A stretch of 64,000 nt of DNA from Candidatus Zixiibacteriota bacterium (GTDB taxonomy: Bacteria; Zixibacteria; MSB-5A5; UBA10806; 4484-95), in assembly GCA_024231855.1 (NCBI GenBank), contig JAAEQD010000345.1:124001-188000 (forward strand), read 5' to 3'. Made by a program: the position numbers and the translations under genes. Positions 45,569 through 53,785 of this stretch are shown piece after piece. Position 1 is the stretch's first letter, and every line of letters begins with the position of its first letter. The notes under the pieces were generated by a model. It did not search any database and was not told where the DNA came from. It worked only from the letters and a program-made list of their open reading frames with translations.

Positions 45569-47008
45569 ATGGCTAATCTCAGTGATAAGCAAATAGAAGC
45601 GATTGCCCGGCAAATCGCCCAAAGTCTGCCAAATTCGAAAGATAACGGATCATCATCTTCAACCGGCGGGCTGATGGCGATGAATGAGGGCATTTTTCAG
45701 GATATTGATTCCGCCGTCGGGGCGGCCAGGATCGCCCAGAAAGATCTGAGCGATCTGCCTTTAAATAAACGGGATGAGATTATCGCGGCTATCAGAAAAT
45801 CGATGCTCGATAACGCGCAGCTTCTGGCTGAGATGGCTCATTCGGAAACCGGGCTTGGGCGCACCGAAGATAAAGTCAGGAAAAACCGCCTGGTCGCGGA
45901 GAAAACGCCGGGTACCGAGGATTTGTACCCAACCGCTCGTACCGGCGATAGAGGTCTATCGCTTTTTGAGCTTGCTCCCTATGGCGTGATTGGCGCGATC
46001 ACCCCGATTACCAATCCAACCTCAACGATTATCTGCAATAGTATCGGCATGGTCGCCGCCGGCAACAGCGCAGTATTCAACGTTCATCCGGGCGCCAAAA
46101 AGGTCTCGATTCACAATATTACTTTGCTTAATAAGGCTATTATATCAGCGGGCGGGCCGGCCAATCTGGTGACAACCGTTCTCGAACCGACAATCGCAAC
46201 GGCCCAGGAGTTGATGAAACATCCAGGAATTAGATTATTAGTAGTCACGGGTGGCGAAGCCGTTGTTGAGGTTGCCATGAAAAGCGGTAAACGCGCGATC
46301 TGCGCCGGACCGGGTAATCCCCCGGTAGTTGTCGATGAAACGGCGGATATCACCAAAGCGGCTAAAGATATTGTCAATGGCGGATCAATGGATAATAATA
46401 TTATCTGCGTCGATGAGAAGACGATTTTCGTGGAAGAATCGGTGGCCATAGATCTTATGCGGGCCATGGCCAAGAGTAACGCGCTAATTCTCAACTCATC
46501 GCAATCGGCCCAAATTGAGCGCTTGATATTCGAAAAAACTTTCGGTCAGGGTAAGCCTGCCTATGTAAATAAATCTCTAATCGGCAAGAATGCCTCCCAT
46601 ATTCTTTCCAAGATCGGCGTTAACGCTGATGATAATATCAAACTGGCGGTTATGGAAGTTGATAAAAACCATCCACTGGTTATCACAGAGCAAATGATGC
46701 CGGTGATGCCGCTTGTCAAGGTAAAATCCGCGGATGAAGGAATTGACCTGGCCAAATGGAGTGAACGGGGCTTCCGTCACACGGCCTCAATGCATTCGAA
46801 AAATATAACGAATCTGTCGCGGATGGCGCGGGAAATGGACTGTTCGATTTTCGTTAAAAACGGCCCCAATTACGCCGGACTTGGCTATGGCGGCGAGGGC
46901 CATTGCTCATTCTCGATAGCCTCCCCCACCGGCGAAGGTCTGACCCGGCCACGCTCTTTTTCTCGTGAGAGAAGATGTGTGCTGGTCGATCACTTCAGGA
47001 TAGTATAA
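45569..47008 (+). CDS. CoA-acylating aldehyde dehydrogenase (EutE/PduP-like) with N-terminal encapsulation peptide
   Basis: 479 residues. Residues about 3-19 (LSDKQIEAIARQIAQSL) form an amphipathic helix, then a Ser/Gly-rich linker, the layout of an encapsulation peptide. The catalytic domain has 'YGVIGAITPITNPTSTIICN', the nucleophile Cys280 in NNIICVDEK and 'GPNYAGLGYGGEGH'. It converts acetaldehyde released by DERA plus CoA and NAD+ to acetyl-CoA inside the shell. No phosphotransacylase or alcohol dehydrogenase gene is in the operon to regenerate CoA and NAD+ locally. Confidence 0.93.
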   Translation: MANLSDKQIEAIARQIAQSLPNSKDNGSSSSTGGLMAMNEGIFQDIDSAVGAARIAQKDLSDLPLNKRDEIIAAIRKSMLDNAQLLAEMAHSETGLGRTEDKVRKNRLVAEKTPGTEDLYPTARTGDRGLSLFELAPYGVIGAITPITNPTSTIICNSIGMVAAGNSAVFNVHPGAKKVSIHNITLLNKAIISAGGPANLVTTVLEPTIATAQELMKHPGIRLLVVTGGEAVVEVAMKSGKRAICAGPGNPPVVVDETADITKAAKDIVNGGSMDNNIICVDEKTIFVEESVAIDLMRAMAKSNALILNSSQSAQIERLIFEKTFGQGKPAYVNKSLIGKNASHILSKIGVNADDNIKLAVMEVDKNHPLVITEQMMPVMPLVKVKSADEGIDLAKWSERGFRHTASMHSKNITNLSRMAREMDCSIFVKNGPNYAGLGYGGEGHCSFSIASPTGEGLTRPRSFSRERRCVLVDHFRIV

Positions 47009-47011
47009 TTT

Positions 47012-47650
47012 ATGCGATTATTAAATAATGATAAATCAACCAGTGATGGCAATCGTTATCCGGCCATCGCGTTGATAGAATTCGACAGTATCGCCGCGGG
47101 TATCACCGCCGGCGACGCAATGATGAAAAAGGCTCCCCTGGCTCTGCTTAAAGCGGGCACTGTTCAGCCGGGGAAATATTTGGTACTTATCGGCGGTGAG
47201 GTCGCTCCGGTAGAGGAATCATATCATGAAGGCCTCAATATCCGACCAGAATCGGTTGTCGATCAGGTTATTCTGCCCGAAATTCACAACCAGGTGCATG
47301 ATGCTATCTTTGGCAAAAAAATTACAGCACAATTGGATGCTCTGGCGATAATTGAAACTTCAACGGTAGCGGCCAATATTGATGCCGCCGATGCGGCGGT
47401 TAAGGGCGCTGAGGTCACTATTATGGAGATTCGTCTGGCTGATGGCCTGGGCGGTAAATCATTTTCGATATTCGGCGGTAAGGTTGAGGATGTTCAAGCC
47501 GCGGTGGAAATCGGCGTCAATCGAATTCAAGACAAAGATATCACGGTTCATACAACCGTAATTCCGAGAATCGATGAGCAGATGGCGTCAGAAGTTAATC
47601 AGGCCAGTCACTTTTTTGAAATTAACGATAATAGAAACTCAGGGGAATAG
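47012..47650 (+). CDS. BMC-T trimeric shell protein 2 (stacking/gated type)
   Basis: 212 residues. Two BMC folds: 'ALIEFDSIAAGITAGDAMMKKAPLALLKAGTVQPGKYLVLIGGEVAPVEESYHEG' (about 19-75) and 'ALAIIETSTVAANIDAADAAVKGAEVTIMEIRLADGLGGKSFSIFGGKVEDV' (about 110-165). The APLALLKAGTVQPGKYLVLI.G pattern is that of the BMC-T forms that stack as double layers with a gated pore, for larger substrates or cofactors. It lies four bases after the aldehyde dehydrogenase stop. Confidence 0.92.
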   Translation: MRLLNNDKSTSDGNRYPAIALIEFDSIAAGITAGDAMMKKAPLALLKAGTVQPGKYLVLIGGEVAPVEESYHEGLNIRPESVVDQVILPEIHNQVHDAIFGKKITAQLDALAIIETSTVAANIDAADAAVKGAEVTIMEIRLADGLGGKSFSIFGGKVEDVQAAVEIGVNRIQDKDITVHTTVIPRIDEQMASEVNQASHFFEINDNRNSGE

Positions 47651-47653
47651 TCC

Positions 47654-47938
47654 TTGCATCTGGGAAAAGTAATAGGGACGGTAGTCGCAACAGAAAAATA
47701 TGACGGCCTTCAAGGTGTCAAATTTCTTATAGTCCAACCCCTCGATAAAAACCAGGAACCCAAAGGCAAACCTTTCGTCGCGGGCGATGCTATAGCTATG
47801 GCCGGTCCGGATGAGTTGATATATTACGAATCAAGCCGGGAGGCGGCGCTGGCTATGCCGGTGACATTCGTACCGGTGGATCACGCCATAATCGGCATAG
47901 TGGACGGAGTTGATATCGAGCCCGAGGAGGACCGGTGA
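47654..47938 (+). CDS. BMC-P pentameric vertex protein 2
   Basis: 94 residues, TTG start with AGGGGA overlapping the end of the previous gene. EutN/CcmL pattern: LGKVIGTVVATEKYDGLQGVKFLIVQP, 'FVAGDAIAMAGPDELIYYESSREAAL' and 'PVDHAIIGIVDGV'. The normally conserved GxGExV loop is changed to GPDELI. It overlaps the third BMC-P by four bases. Confidence 0.93.
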   Translation: MHLGKVIGTVVATEKYDGLQGVKFLIVQPLDKNQEPKGKPFVAGDAIAMAGPDELIYYESSREAALAMPVTFVPVDHAIIGIVDGVDIEPEEDR

Positions 47939-48213
47939 TAATCGGCAAAGTCTGCGGTACAGTCCATTCGACTATTAATCATCCATTCTATGACAAGCGC
48001 AAACTCCTGGTGGTAGATAAAATAGCTCCGCCGGGAATCAAGGCCGAGGGCTATCTAATCGCGGTAGATTCGGTGGACGCCGGGATCGGTGAGACTGTGT
48101 TAGTCGTTGATGAAGGCAATGGCGCCAGACAGATAGTTAATGACCCGGACGCTCCGATTCGCTCAATAATCGTCGGCATAATCGATGATATAGTAATTGA
48201 GCAAATCGATTAA
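47935..48213 (+). CDS. BMC-P pentameric vertex protein 3
   Basis: 92 residues, GTG start in a GTGA overlap, with GAGGAGG upstream. EutN/CcmL pattern: IGKVCGTVHSTINHPFYDKRKLLVVDKI, 'AVDSVDAGIGETVLVVDEGNGARQI' and 'IRSIIVGIIDDI'. It is the last gene of the BMC operon. Three distinct BMC-P genes in one locus recall the set-up of the H. ochraceum shell. Confidence 0.94.
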   Translation: MIIGKVCGTVHSTINHPFYDKRKLLVVDKIAPPGIKAEGYLIAVDSVDAGIGETVLVVDEGNGARQIVNDPDAPIRSIIVGIIDDIVIEQID

Positions 48214-48250
48214 TACTCCATTTTTTGCATATTTTTATTGTTTACGTATT

Positions 48251-48450
48251 TATGTCAAGCGATTTCAGGGCAAGCACACTATAGTATACTGTGTATACAT
48301 CCATAATATTTATCTCATATTTTTATAATTAATCGCTTGACATAATTGAGATTTAGTCTCATTAAAAAGATGTGGAAACTAACAACTGTATACAGTTGGC
48401 GGACCAATCATGTTCTACTGTATACACAGATTTATTGCTGATATAGCAAT
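48251..48450. promoter_or_regulatory. Operator region of the RHH regulator: GTATAC boxes and a 14-bp inverted repeat
   Basis: GTATAC occurs at 48284 and 48293 (9 bp apart), in the perfect 16-bp palindrome CAACTGTATACAGTTG (48383-48398), and at 48420. Two further copies at 48556 and 48565 (again 9 bp apart) lie inside the following gene. A perfect 14-bp inverted repeat, TATGTCAAGCGATT (48251-48264) and AATCGCTTGACATA (48331-48344), brackets the first pair. The right arm contains TTGACA (48337-48342), a possible -35 with only a weak -10 (CATTAA, 48360). A further dyad ATTGCT-N5-AGCAAT is at 48434-48450. The pattern suggests cooperative binding by a small dimeric repressor. Confidence 0.6.
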
Positions 48451-48482
48451 AAATCATTCAACAGAATCTGGGGGAATGAGAA

Positions 48483-48818
48483 ATGAACAAGAATACGGAT
48501 AATGACTCAGAATTATTTTTCTGGATCAAGAGCGGTGAGGAAAAGAATCATTATCGTATACCCAGTATACAATCCAGAAAACCAAAGACTCCTCCTCGGA
48601 AAATGAAAATGAAGAAACCAAAAAACGATACTGATTCGGCAAGAGCCGGATTAAAACCAGGCTGGATTCGGGCCACGATCATTGTCAGAGAGGAAAATCT
48701 CAAAAAAGTTAAAGCATTAGCTTATTGGGAGCGCAAGGATATCAAGCAGATTATAGATGAAGCCTTGAATTCTCATTTCAAAGATCGGGAAATACAGCCA
48801 ATCCCCGAAAAACAATAA
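48483..48818 (+). CDS. Ribbon-helix-helix DNA-binding protein, probable autoregulator
   Basis: 111 residues. The N-terminal ~60 are basic and low-complexity (KPKTPPRKMKMKKPKND). The C-terminal part fits a ribbon-helix-helix fold: strand RATIIVRE (63-70), helix A ENLKKVKALAYWE, helix B DIKQIIDEALNSHF (86-99). RHH proteins bind DNA as dimers through the paired strands. The gene is preceded by several GTATAC palindromes, and its own codons 25-30 contain a pair with the same 9-bp spacing, so negative autoregulation is likely (inference). No toxin gene follows. It could also regulate the BMC operon just upstream or the mannose operon downstream. Confidence 0.7.
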   Translation: MNKNTDNDSELFFWIKSGEEKNHYRIPSIQSRKPKTPPRKMKMKKPKNDTDSARAGLKPGWIRATIIVREENLKKVKALAYWERKDIKQIIDEALNSHFKDREIQPIPEKQ

Positions 48819-48866
48819 TTTCGACGAGTAATCTCCAAGCGCCAGGATTGTTGCGCCGAGAATAGC

Positions 48867-48895
48867 TTGCCATTTAAAACCTTTTAATATATGAT
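48867..48895 (+). promoter_or_regulatory. Sigma-70-type promoter for the mannoside operon
   Basis: TTGCCA (48867-48872), a 17-bp spacer, TATGAT (48890-48895). It is located about 45 nt before the GH130 start at 48941. Confidence 0.55.
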
Positions 48896-48940
48896 AAATT
48901 CCTATAAGAGTTTTACATAGCTAACTTGAACGGGGTGTGT

Positions 48941-49921
48941 ATGAAACGTTATGTAAATAATCCCATTATTGCTCGTGAGGACGTACCCGAAATTAAGCCC
49001 CAATTAGTCGATGTAACCTCTGTATTTAATCCGGGGGCGATTAAATATAGGGACGAATTCCTGCTGATGCTTCGGGTCCAGAATCGGGGCCGGGAAACCT
49101 ATCTACTTACGGCACAAAGCGATAACGGTATTGGTTTCGCTTTAAGCAAGACAATTGTTGAGTTTTCGGGCCTGGAGGATGTTTCAGAGACGATTTATCA
49201 TATATATGATCCTCGGCTGACAGCTATTGATGATACATATTATATAATGTTTGCCATGGATATGGATTCCGGCTGCAATCTGGGCCTGGCCAGGACAACC
49301 GATTTTAAGAGTTATCGGTTTATGGGGATCATCGCATCGGGTGATATCCGGAATGGTGTACTTTTTCCGGAAAAAATAAATGACAAATATATACGTCTGG
49401 ATCGGCCGAATAATAAGCCCTTGGCCGGAGGATCGACATCCGGTTCCTCGATATATCTCAGTGAATCGGATGATCTGATCAATTGGCGTACGGTTTGCCC
49501 GTTGATGAGCGGACGGCCGCATTTCTGGGACGAGCTTATCGGATCAGGCCCGCCGCCGATCAAGACCAGGGAGGGATGGCTGCATATTTATCATGGAATC
49601 GCCACTCACTTCGGCAGTACAAACATCTACCAGGCCGGCGTAGTGCTTTTGGATCTGGATAATCCCGAAAAAATTATCGCCCGCGGCAAATATAATATTC
49701 TAGAACCTCGTGAGCCTTATGAATTAGTCGGCCAGGTGCCCAATGTGGTTTTCCCCAGCGGCATGATAGTTAAAGACCTGGAACCGGATGGCACGGCCAA
49801 ATCGGATAGTGAACTGTTTCTATACTATGGCGCGGCTGATACATCTGTAGGCCTGGCGATTGCCACAGTGAGTGAATTAATCGATGCCTGCCATGAGGGG
49901 AACGAAAGTGACCGCGAGTAA
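48941..49921 (+). CDS. GH130-family mannoside phosphorylase/hydrolase
   Basis: The start is ATG 48941 (MKRYVNNPII); a TTG at 48926 is less likely. 326 residues with five-bladed propeller features of GH130: 'NPIIAREDVP', 'VFNPGAIKY', 'LLMLRVQNRG', 'YDPRLTAIDDTYYI' (Asp as likely general acid), 'RPHFWDELIGSGPPPIKTREGWLHIYHG' and 'YYGAADTSVGLA'. Members phosphorolyse beta-mannosides such as mannosyl-GlcNAc from N-glycans or beta-1,4-mannobiose; some only hydrolyse. It is first in an operon with two alpha-mannosidase-type genes. It overlaps the next gene by 14 bases. Confidence 0.85.
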   Translation: MKRYVNNPIIAREDVPEIKPQLVDVTSVFNPGAIKYRDEFLLMLRVQNRGRETYLLTAQSDNGIGFALSKTIVEFSGLEDVSETIYHIYDPRLTAIDDTYYIMFAMDMDSGCNLGLARTTDFKSYRFMGIIASGDIRNGVLFPEKINDKYIRLDRPNNKPLAGGSTSGSSIYLSESDDLINWRTVCPLMSGRPHFWDELIGSGPPPIKTREGWLHIYHGIATHFGSTNIYQAGVVLLDLDNPEKIIARGKYNILEPREPYELVGQVPNVVFPSGMIVKDLEPDGTAKSDSELFLYYGAADTSVGLAIATVSELIDACHEGNESDRE

Positions 49922-52310
49922 CATCACTTATCCTAAAAAGCTTTATGTAATCCATCATTCCCACACCGATATAGGCTATACGGAACTGCAGAATACAATC
50001 GAACGCTGGCACGCGGATTTCATCCGTCAGGCTATGGCGATAACCGGAAAATGTCAGTCTGACCCAAAAATTAAGAGTCAATTCAAATGGAATTGTGAAT
50101 CATTTTGGGCAGTGGAGAAGTTTATCGAACAGGCATCGCCGGAAGAAATCTCTCGGCTTAAAAACTTATTAAGATCTGGAAATATCGGGCTTTCGGGAAG
50201 CTATCTTAATCTTAGTGAACTCCTGGATTACGATACGCTATATAAAACGATTAAACGTGCCGCGGACTTCGGCGACTCTATCGGGCTTCCGGTTGATTCG
50301 GCTATGACCGCCGATATTAATGGCTACAGTTGGGGTTTCTCGCAAGCGTTGCATGACAATGGAGTTAAAAATCTTTTCACATGCATACATACGCATCACG
50401 GTATGTTCCCTCTGGGTAAACGTCATGCGCCGTTTTGGTGGGAAACACCCAAAGGGAACACTATCCTGGTATGGAATGGTGAACATTATCATTACGGCAA
50501 TGAACTCGGCCTGGTACCCGCCGCGGTATCATCTTATATAATCAAAGATGAGTGCGACGCGGATATGATATACAACGATCATTGGTCGGTTGCCAAAATC
50601 CGAATCCCGAGATTATTCGAAAACCTGGCGAAGGCCGGCTACCCATATGGCTTCGTGCCGGTAATGGCATCGGGTCTGCGATCGGACAACGCGCCGCCAA
50701 ACGCCCGGATAATCGATTTTATCGAGAGATGGAATCGCGAATTCGGCGATCGTTATCAAGTCGAGATGATTACCTTGAGCGAGTACTTCACGATATTAAG
50801 AAAGCAACCGGTCGATATCCCCACTTATCGGGGCGATTGGCCCGATTGGTGGTCCGATGGTACTGCATCGCAGCCGAAATTCACCAAAATTTTCCGTCAA
50901 GCCCAACGGAATCTTCGCTATTATAATTATCTGCTGAAAAATTATCCCGATCTGCTGAGGCAAAACACCAATCAAGTTGAATATGCTTTGGCCCTTTACT
51001 CCGAGCATACATTCGGTCATGCCGGTTCGATGCAACAGCCCTGGAATTTCCTGCATCACAACATCGAATCGCGAAAGCAGGCTTACGCAGTCACCGCATA
51101 CGAGGAATCCCGGCGGCTTCTCGATGATTCATTTGGCACGCTTGGCGAAACCGATCTAAAAACGGATATACCGCTTTGCTACAAAATCATTAATCCTCTT
51201 GATAGAGATGTTCGGGGAATCGCCCGGCTGATAGTCAAGGATTTCGAATATTATGAGTTGAAGCTGGATAAAGGCGCTGAGGTTCGTTCCAAGGATTCAG
51301 ATATTTCACTCGCTTATCAAACCGCACCTACCGAAATGGGGCTCGCCTATTGCACTTATGTAGAGTTAAGCGCGGGCGAGGAAATAATTCTGGAAATCCT
51401 GCCAGTTCAATCATTAGCATCGGCCGAAGGCTATAGACCAAACAAATCAACCAATGATTCGGTATCAATTGAAACGCCGTTTACAAAAATTGATTGGAGA
51501 ATCGGCCAGGGAATAATCTCCTGGTATGATAAAATATCAAAGCGCGAACTAATTCGAGAAAATAGCGGTCATGCTCCTTTCACACCGGTATATGAGATTA
51601 CGCCCGTTGATGATATCTCGCGGATATGCGCCGTGCGCGGCGAAATGGGCCTGAACAGAAAAGGCCGCGATGTTCGAAGGTCATTCGGCCGTCTTGTCGA
51701 TGTCCAATCAATTGAAAAGGGTGATACACTTATTAGAGCTATACTTAATTATTCAATAGAAGGGATGAGTAATTATCAGGTAGACCTGAAGGCTTATGCT
51801 AATGAACCGCGTGTTGATATCGCGGTTAGGTTTAACAAGCATAATAACTGGGAACCGGAAAATGTTTACCTGGCGCTGCCTTTCACGACAGGCGATGACA
51901 AACCTGAATTATGGCTCGAAAAATCGGGCGCAATAATCCGGCCGCGTATAGATCAGCTTCCGGAGACATTAATCGATTACTATAGCATACAGGAGGGGCT
52001 GGCCGTGGTTTCAGAAAATCATGGTTTAACAATCGCGACGCCTGATACCAATTTGATACAGCTTGGAGATTTGGAATATGGTACGAGGAAACTTCACGAT
52101 CCCGATAATCCCAATCCCGACAACGCGCATTTGTATGTTTGGCTGATGACTAATTACTGGGAGACCAATTTTGCCGCTGGCCTGGGTGGTTTCTTTGAAT
52201 TTCGTTTTTCAATAGTGTCCGATAGCAATCTCAATGATGCTAAAAAGGCTATTCAACTCTGCCGCGATATTAATAGCGGCATCCAATGTTTCAGACTTGG
52301 TAAACCATAA
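49908..52310 (+). CDS. GH38-like alpha-mannosidase-family protein
   Basis: GTG 49908 has GAGGGG at ideal spacing; ATG 49884 and ATG 49893 lie deeper in the previous gene. 800 residues. Numbered from GTG, the N-terminal barrel starts VIHHSHTDIGYT (His17, His19, Asp21 as zinc-site residues). It has Asp136 in TADINGYSWGF at the place of the GH38 nucleophile, then 'HTHHGMFPLGKRHAPFWWETPKG'. The C-terminal half is beta-rich. It differs from the canonical GH38 encoded at 55738-58800, where the motif is LPDAFGYS, so its linkage specificity may differ. No signal peptide is seen, so it acts in the cytoplasm. Confidence 0.75.
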   Translation: MTASNITYPKKLYVIHHSHTDIGYTELQNTIERWHADFIRQAMAITGKCQSDPKIKSQFKWNCESFWAVEKFIEQASPEEISRLKNLLRSGNIGLSGSYLNLSELLDYDTLYKTIKRAADFGDSIGLPVDSAMTADINGYSWGFSQALHDNGVKNLFTCIHTHHGMFPLGKRHAPFWWETPKGNTILVWNGEHYHYGNELGLVPAAVSSYIIKDECDADMIYNDHWSVAKIRIPRLFENLAKAGYPYGFVPVMASGLRSDNAPPNARIIDFIERWNREFGDRYQVEMITLSEYFTILRKQPVDIPTYRGDWPDWWSDGTASQPKFTKIFRQAQRNLRYYNYLLKNYPDLLRQNTNQVEYALALYSEHTFGHAGSMQQPWNFLHHNIESRKQAYAVTAYEESRRLLDDSFGTLGETDLKTDIPLCYKIINPLDRDVRGIARLIVKDFEYYELKLDKGAEVRSKDSDISLAYQTAPTEMGLAYCTYVELSAGEEIILEILPVQSLASAEGYRPNKSTNDSVSIETPFTKIDWRIGQGIISWYDKISKRELIRENSGHAPFTPVYEITPVDDISRICAVRGEMGLNRKGRDVRRSFGRLVDVQSIEKGDTLIRAILNYSIEGMSNYQVDLKAYANEPRVDIAVRFNKHNNWEPENVYLALPFTTGDDKPELWLEKSGAIIRPRIDQLPETLIDYYSIQEGLAVVSENHGLTIATPDTNLIQLGDLEYGTRKLHDPDNPNPDNAHLYVWLMTNYWETNFAAGLGGFFEFRFSIVSDSNLNDAKKAIQLCRDINSGIQCFRLGKP

Positions 52311-52341
52311 CACAATAAGTGATGGTATTAAAGGATAAAGC

Positions 52342-52452
52342 AACACACCCCGCCCTTCGGGCACCTCTCTCAAGAGGGGAATTAAGATGGATCATTCAAG
52401 GAAATTCTATGCAGCAAAAGTCCCCTCTTGAGATGGGATTTAGGGGTGTGTT
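52342..52452. repeat. 111-bp imperfect inverted repeat (MITE-like element)
   Basis: The outer arms AACACACCCC (52342-52351) and GGGGTGTGTT (52443-52452) are exact reverse complements, and inner arms TCAAGAGGGGA / TCCCCTCTTGA are also paired around a ~40-nt core. The sequence CACCCCGCCCTTCGGGCACC resembles a GC-rich palindromic repeat that I recall as common between genes in many environmental genomes. It lies between the GH38-like gene and the CBM9-like lipoprotein gene, and could fold into a long hairpin that separates or processes their mRNA. Confidence 0.7.
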
Positions 52453-52513
52453 TAAATTGTAAAACTATGCTAAAGCTTCTAAAATCAAACTAAAATAAAC
52501 GGAGTAACTACCC

Positions 52514-53659
52514 ATGCGAATATTATTTAAATCACTCATACTGATAGCCTGCTTATTAAATACCGGTTGTAATAACCATGAGTCAGGTGCCACAAACAAA
52601 ACTTCCGGCACTTCCGTTGATTCGTTCCCGGTCCCAATAATCGAATTTACCCCGAAACAATATGTCTGCTATAAAACGGATGAAACGATTAAGATAGATG
52701 GTCGGTTGAATGAAGTGAGTTGGTCCAAAACGAACTGGACCGGTCCGTTTGTCGATATCGAAGGTGATTCCAAACCGATGCCGAGATTTATGACACGCGC
52801 GAAAATGCTCTGGGATGATGATTATTTCTATTTTGCCGCCTATCTCGAAGAACCCGATATCTGGGCCAAATTAACGGGCAGGGACGCGGTCATATTTTAC
52901 GATAATGATTTTGAGGTGTTCATCGATCCTGACGGCGATACGCATGAGTATTACGAACTGGAGGTAAACGCGTTTTCCACCGAGTGGGATTTGTTCCTGG
53001 TGAAACCTTATCGAGACGGCGGGCCGGCAATTCATTCCTGGGACATTCAAGGACTTAAAACGGCCGTCCATATCGATGGTACGATTAACAGTCCGGGAGA
53101 TATCGATAAAGGCTGGAGCGTGGAGATCGCCATGCCCTGGACCGTGTTAAGAGAATGCGCCCACAAAAACGCGCCGCCGTCGGATGGCGACCAATGGCGG
53201 GTCAATTTTTCCAGAGTCGAATGGCAAACGGAAATTCTAAACGGAGATTATGCTAAAATTACCGATCCCAATACCGGAGAATCATTACCCGAGGATAATT
53301 GGGTTTGGTCGCCGCAGGGACTTATCAATATGCATTACCCTGAAATGTGGGGTTATGTGCAATTCTCCGATAAGGCGGTCGGCGGCCGGGATACCCAATT
53401 TAAGCTACGTTCTGAAGAGCAGGCTAAATGGGCAATGCGCATGTTATATTATGCCCAGCGAAATTATCATAATGAACACGGTAAATCTGCTAGAAGTTAT
53501 TGCGAATTAAATATTGATATCGACTCCGTGGATGGCTATAATTGGCCGCCAGAAATCATGGTTACCTCATCGTTATTTGAAGCCAATTTGAAGGGTTTGA
53601 ATAATCAAGCAGATTTGTATATTTCTCAAGATGGTCATACATGGACAAGTGATAAATGA
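52514..53659 (+). CDS. Lipoprotein with carbohydrate-binding family 9-like domain
   Basis: 381 residues. Lipoprotein signal peptide with lipobox LNTGC (Cys about 19). After a short Ser/Thr-rich linker, a CBM9-like domain runs from about 53 to 285: 'DETIKIDGRLNEVSWSKTNW', 'TRAKMLWDDDYFYFAAYLEEPDIWA', 'IFYDNDFEVFIDPDGDTHEYYELEVNAFSTEWDL' and 'WSVEIAMPWTVL'. These domains often bind sugars at the cell surface; no catalytic residues are evident. The last ~85 residues are unassigned. The location between glycosidase and transporter genes supports glycan capture in the envelope. Confidence 0.8.
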   Translation: MRILFKSLILIACLLNTGCNNHESGATNKTSGTSVDSFPVPIIEFTPKQYVCYKTDETIKIDGRLNEVSWSKTNWTGPFVDIEGDSKPMPRFMTRAKMLWDDDYFYFAAYLEEPDIWAKLTGRDAVIFYDNDFEVFIDPDGDTHEYYELEVNAFSTEWDLFLVKPYRDGGPAIHSWDIQGLKTAVHIDGTINSPGDIDKGWSVEIAMPWTVLRECAHKNAPPSDGDQWRVNFSRVEWQTEILNGDYAKITDPNTGESLPEDNWVWSPQGLINMHYPEMWGYVQFSDKAVGGRDTQFKLRSEEQAKWAMRMLYYAQRNYHNEHGKSARSYCELNIDIDSVDGYNWPPEIMVTSSLFEANLKGLNNQADLYISQDGHTWTSDK

Positions 53660-53785
53660 AGCTCATATAAATCAGTGGTCTATAATGCTTCAATGCAAAA
53701 ATAATCGTTTTTCATTTTGATATGAACCTTCAGATTATTATTATTATCAGATGATTCTATTAGCTCGCTCAATGAAAGGTTTGAA

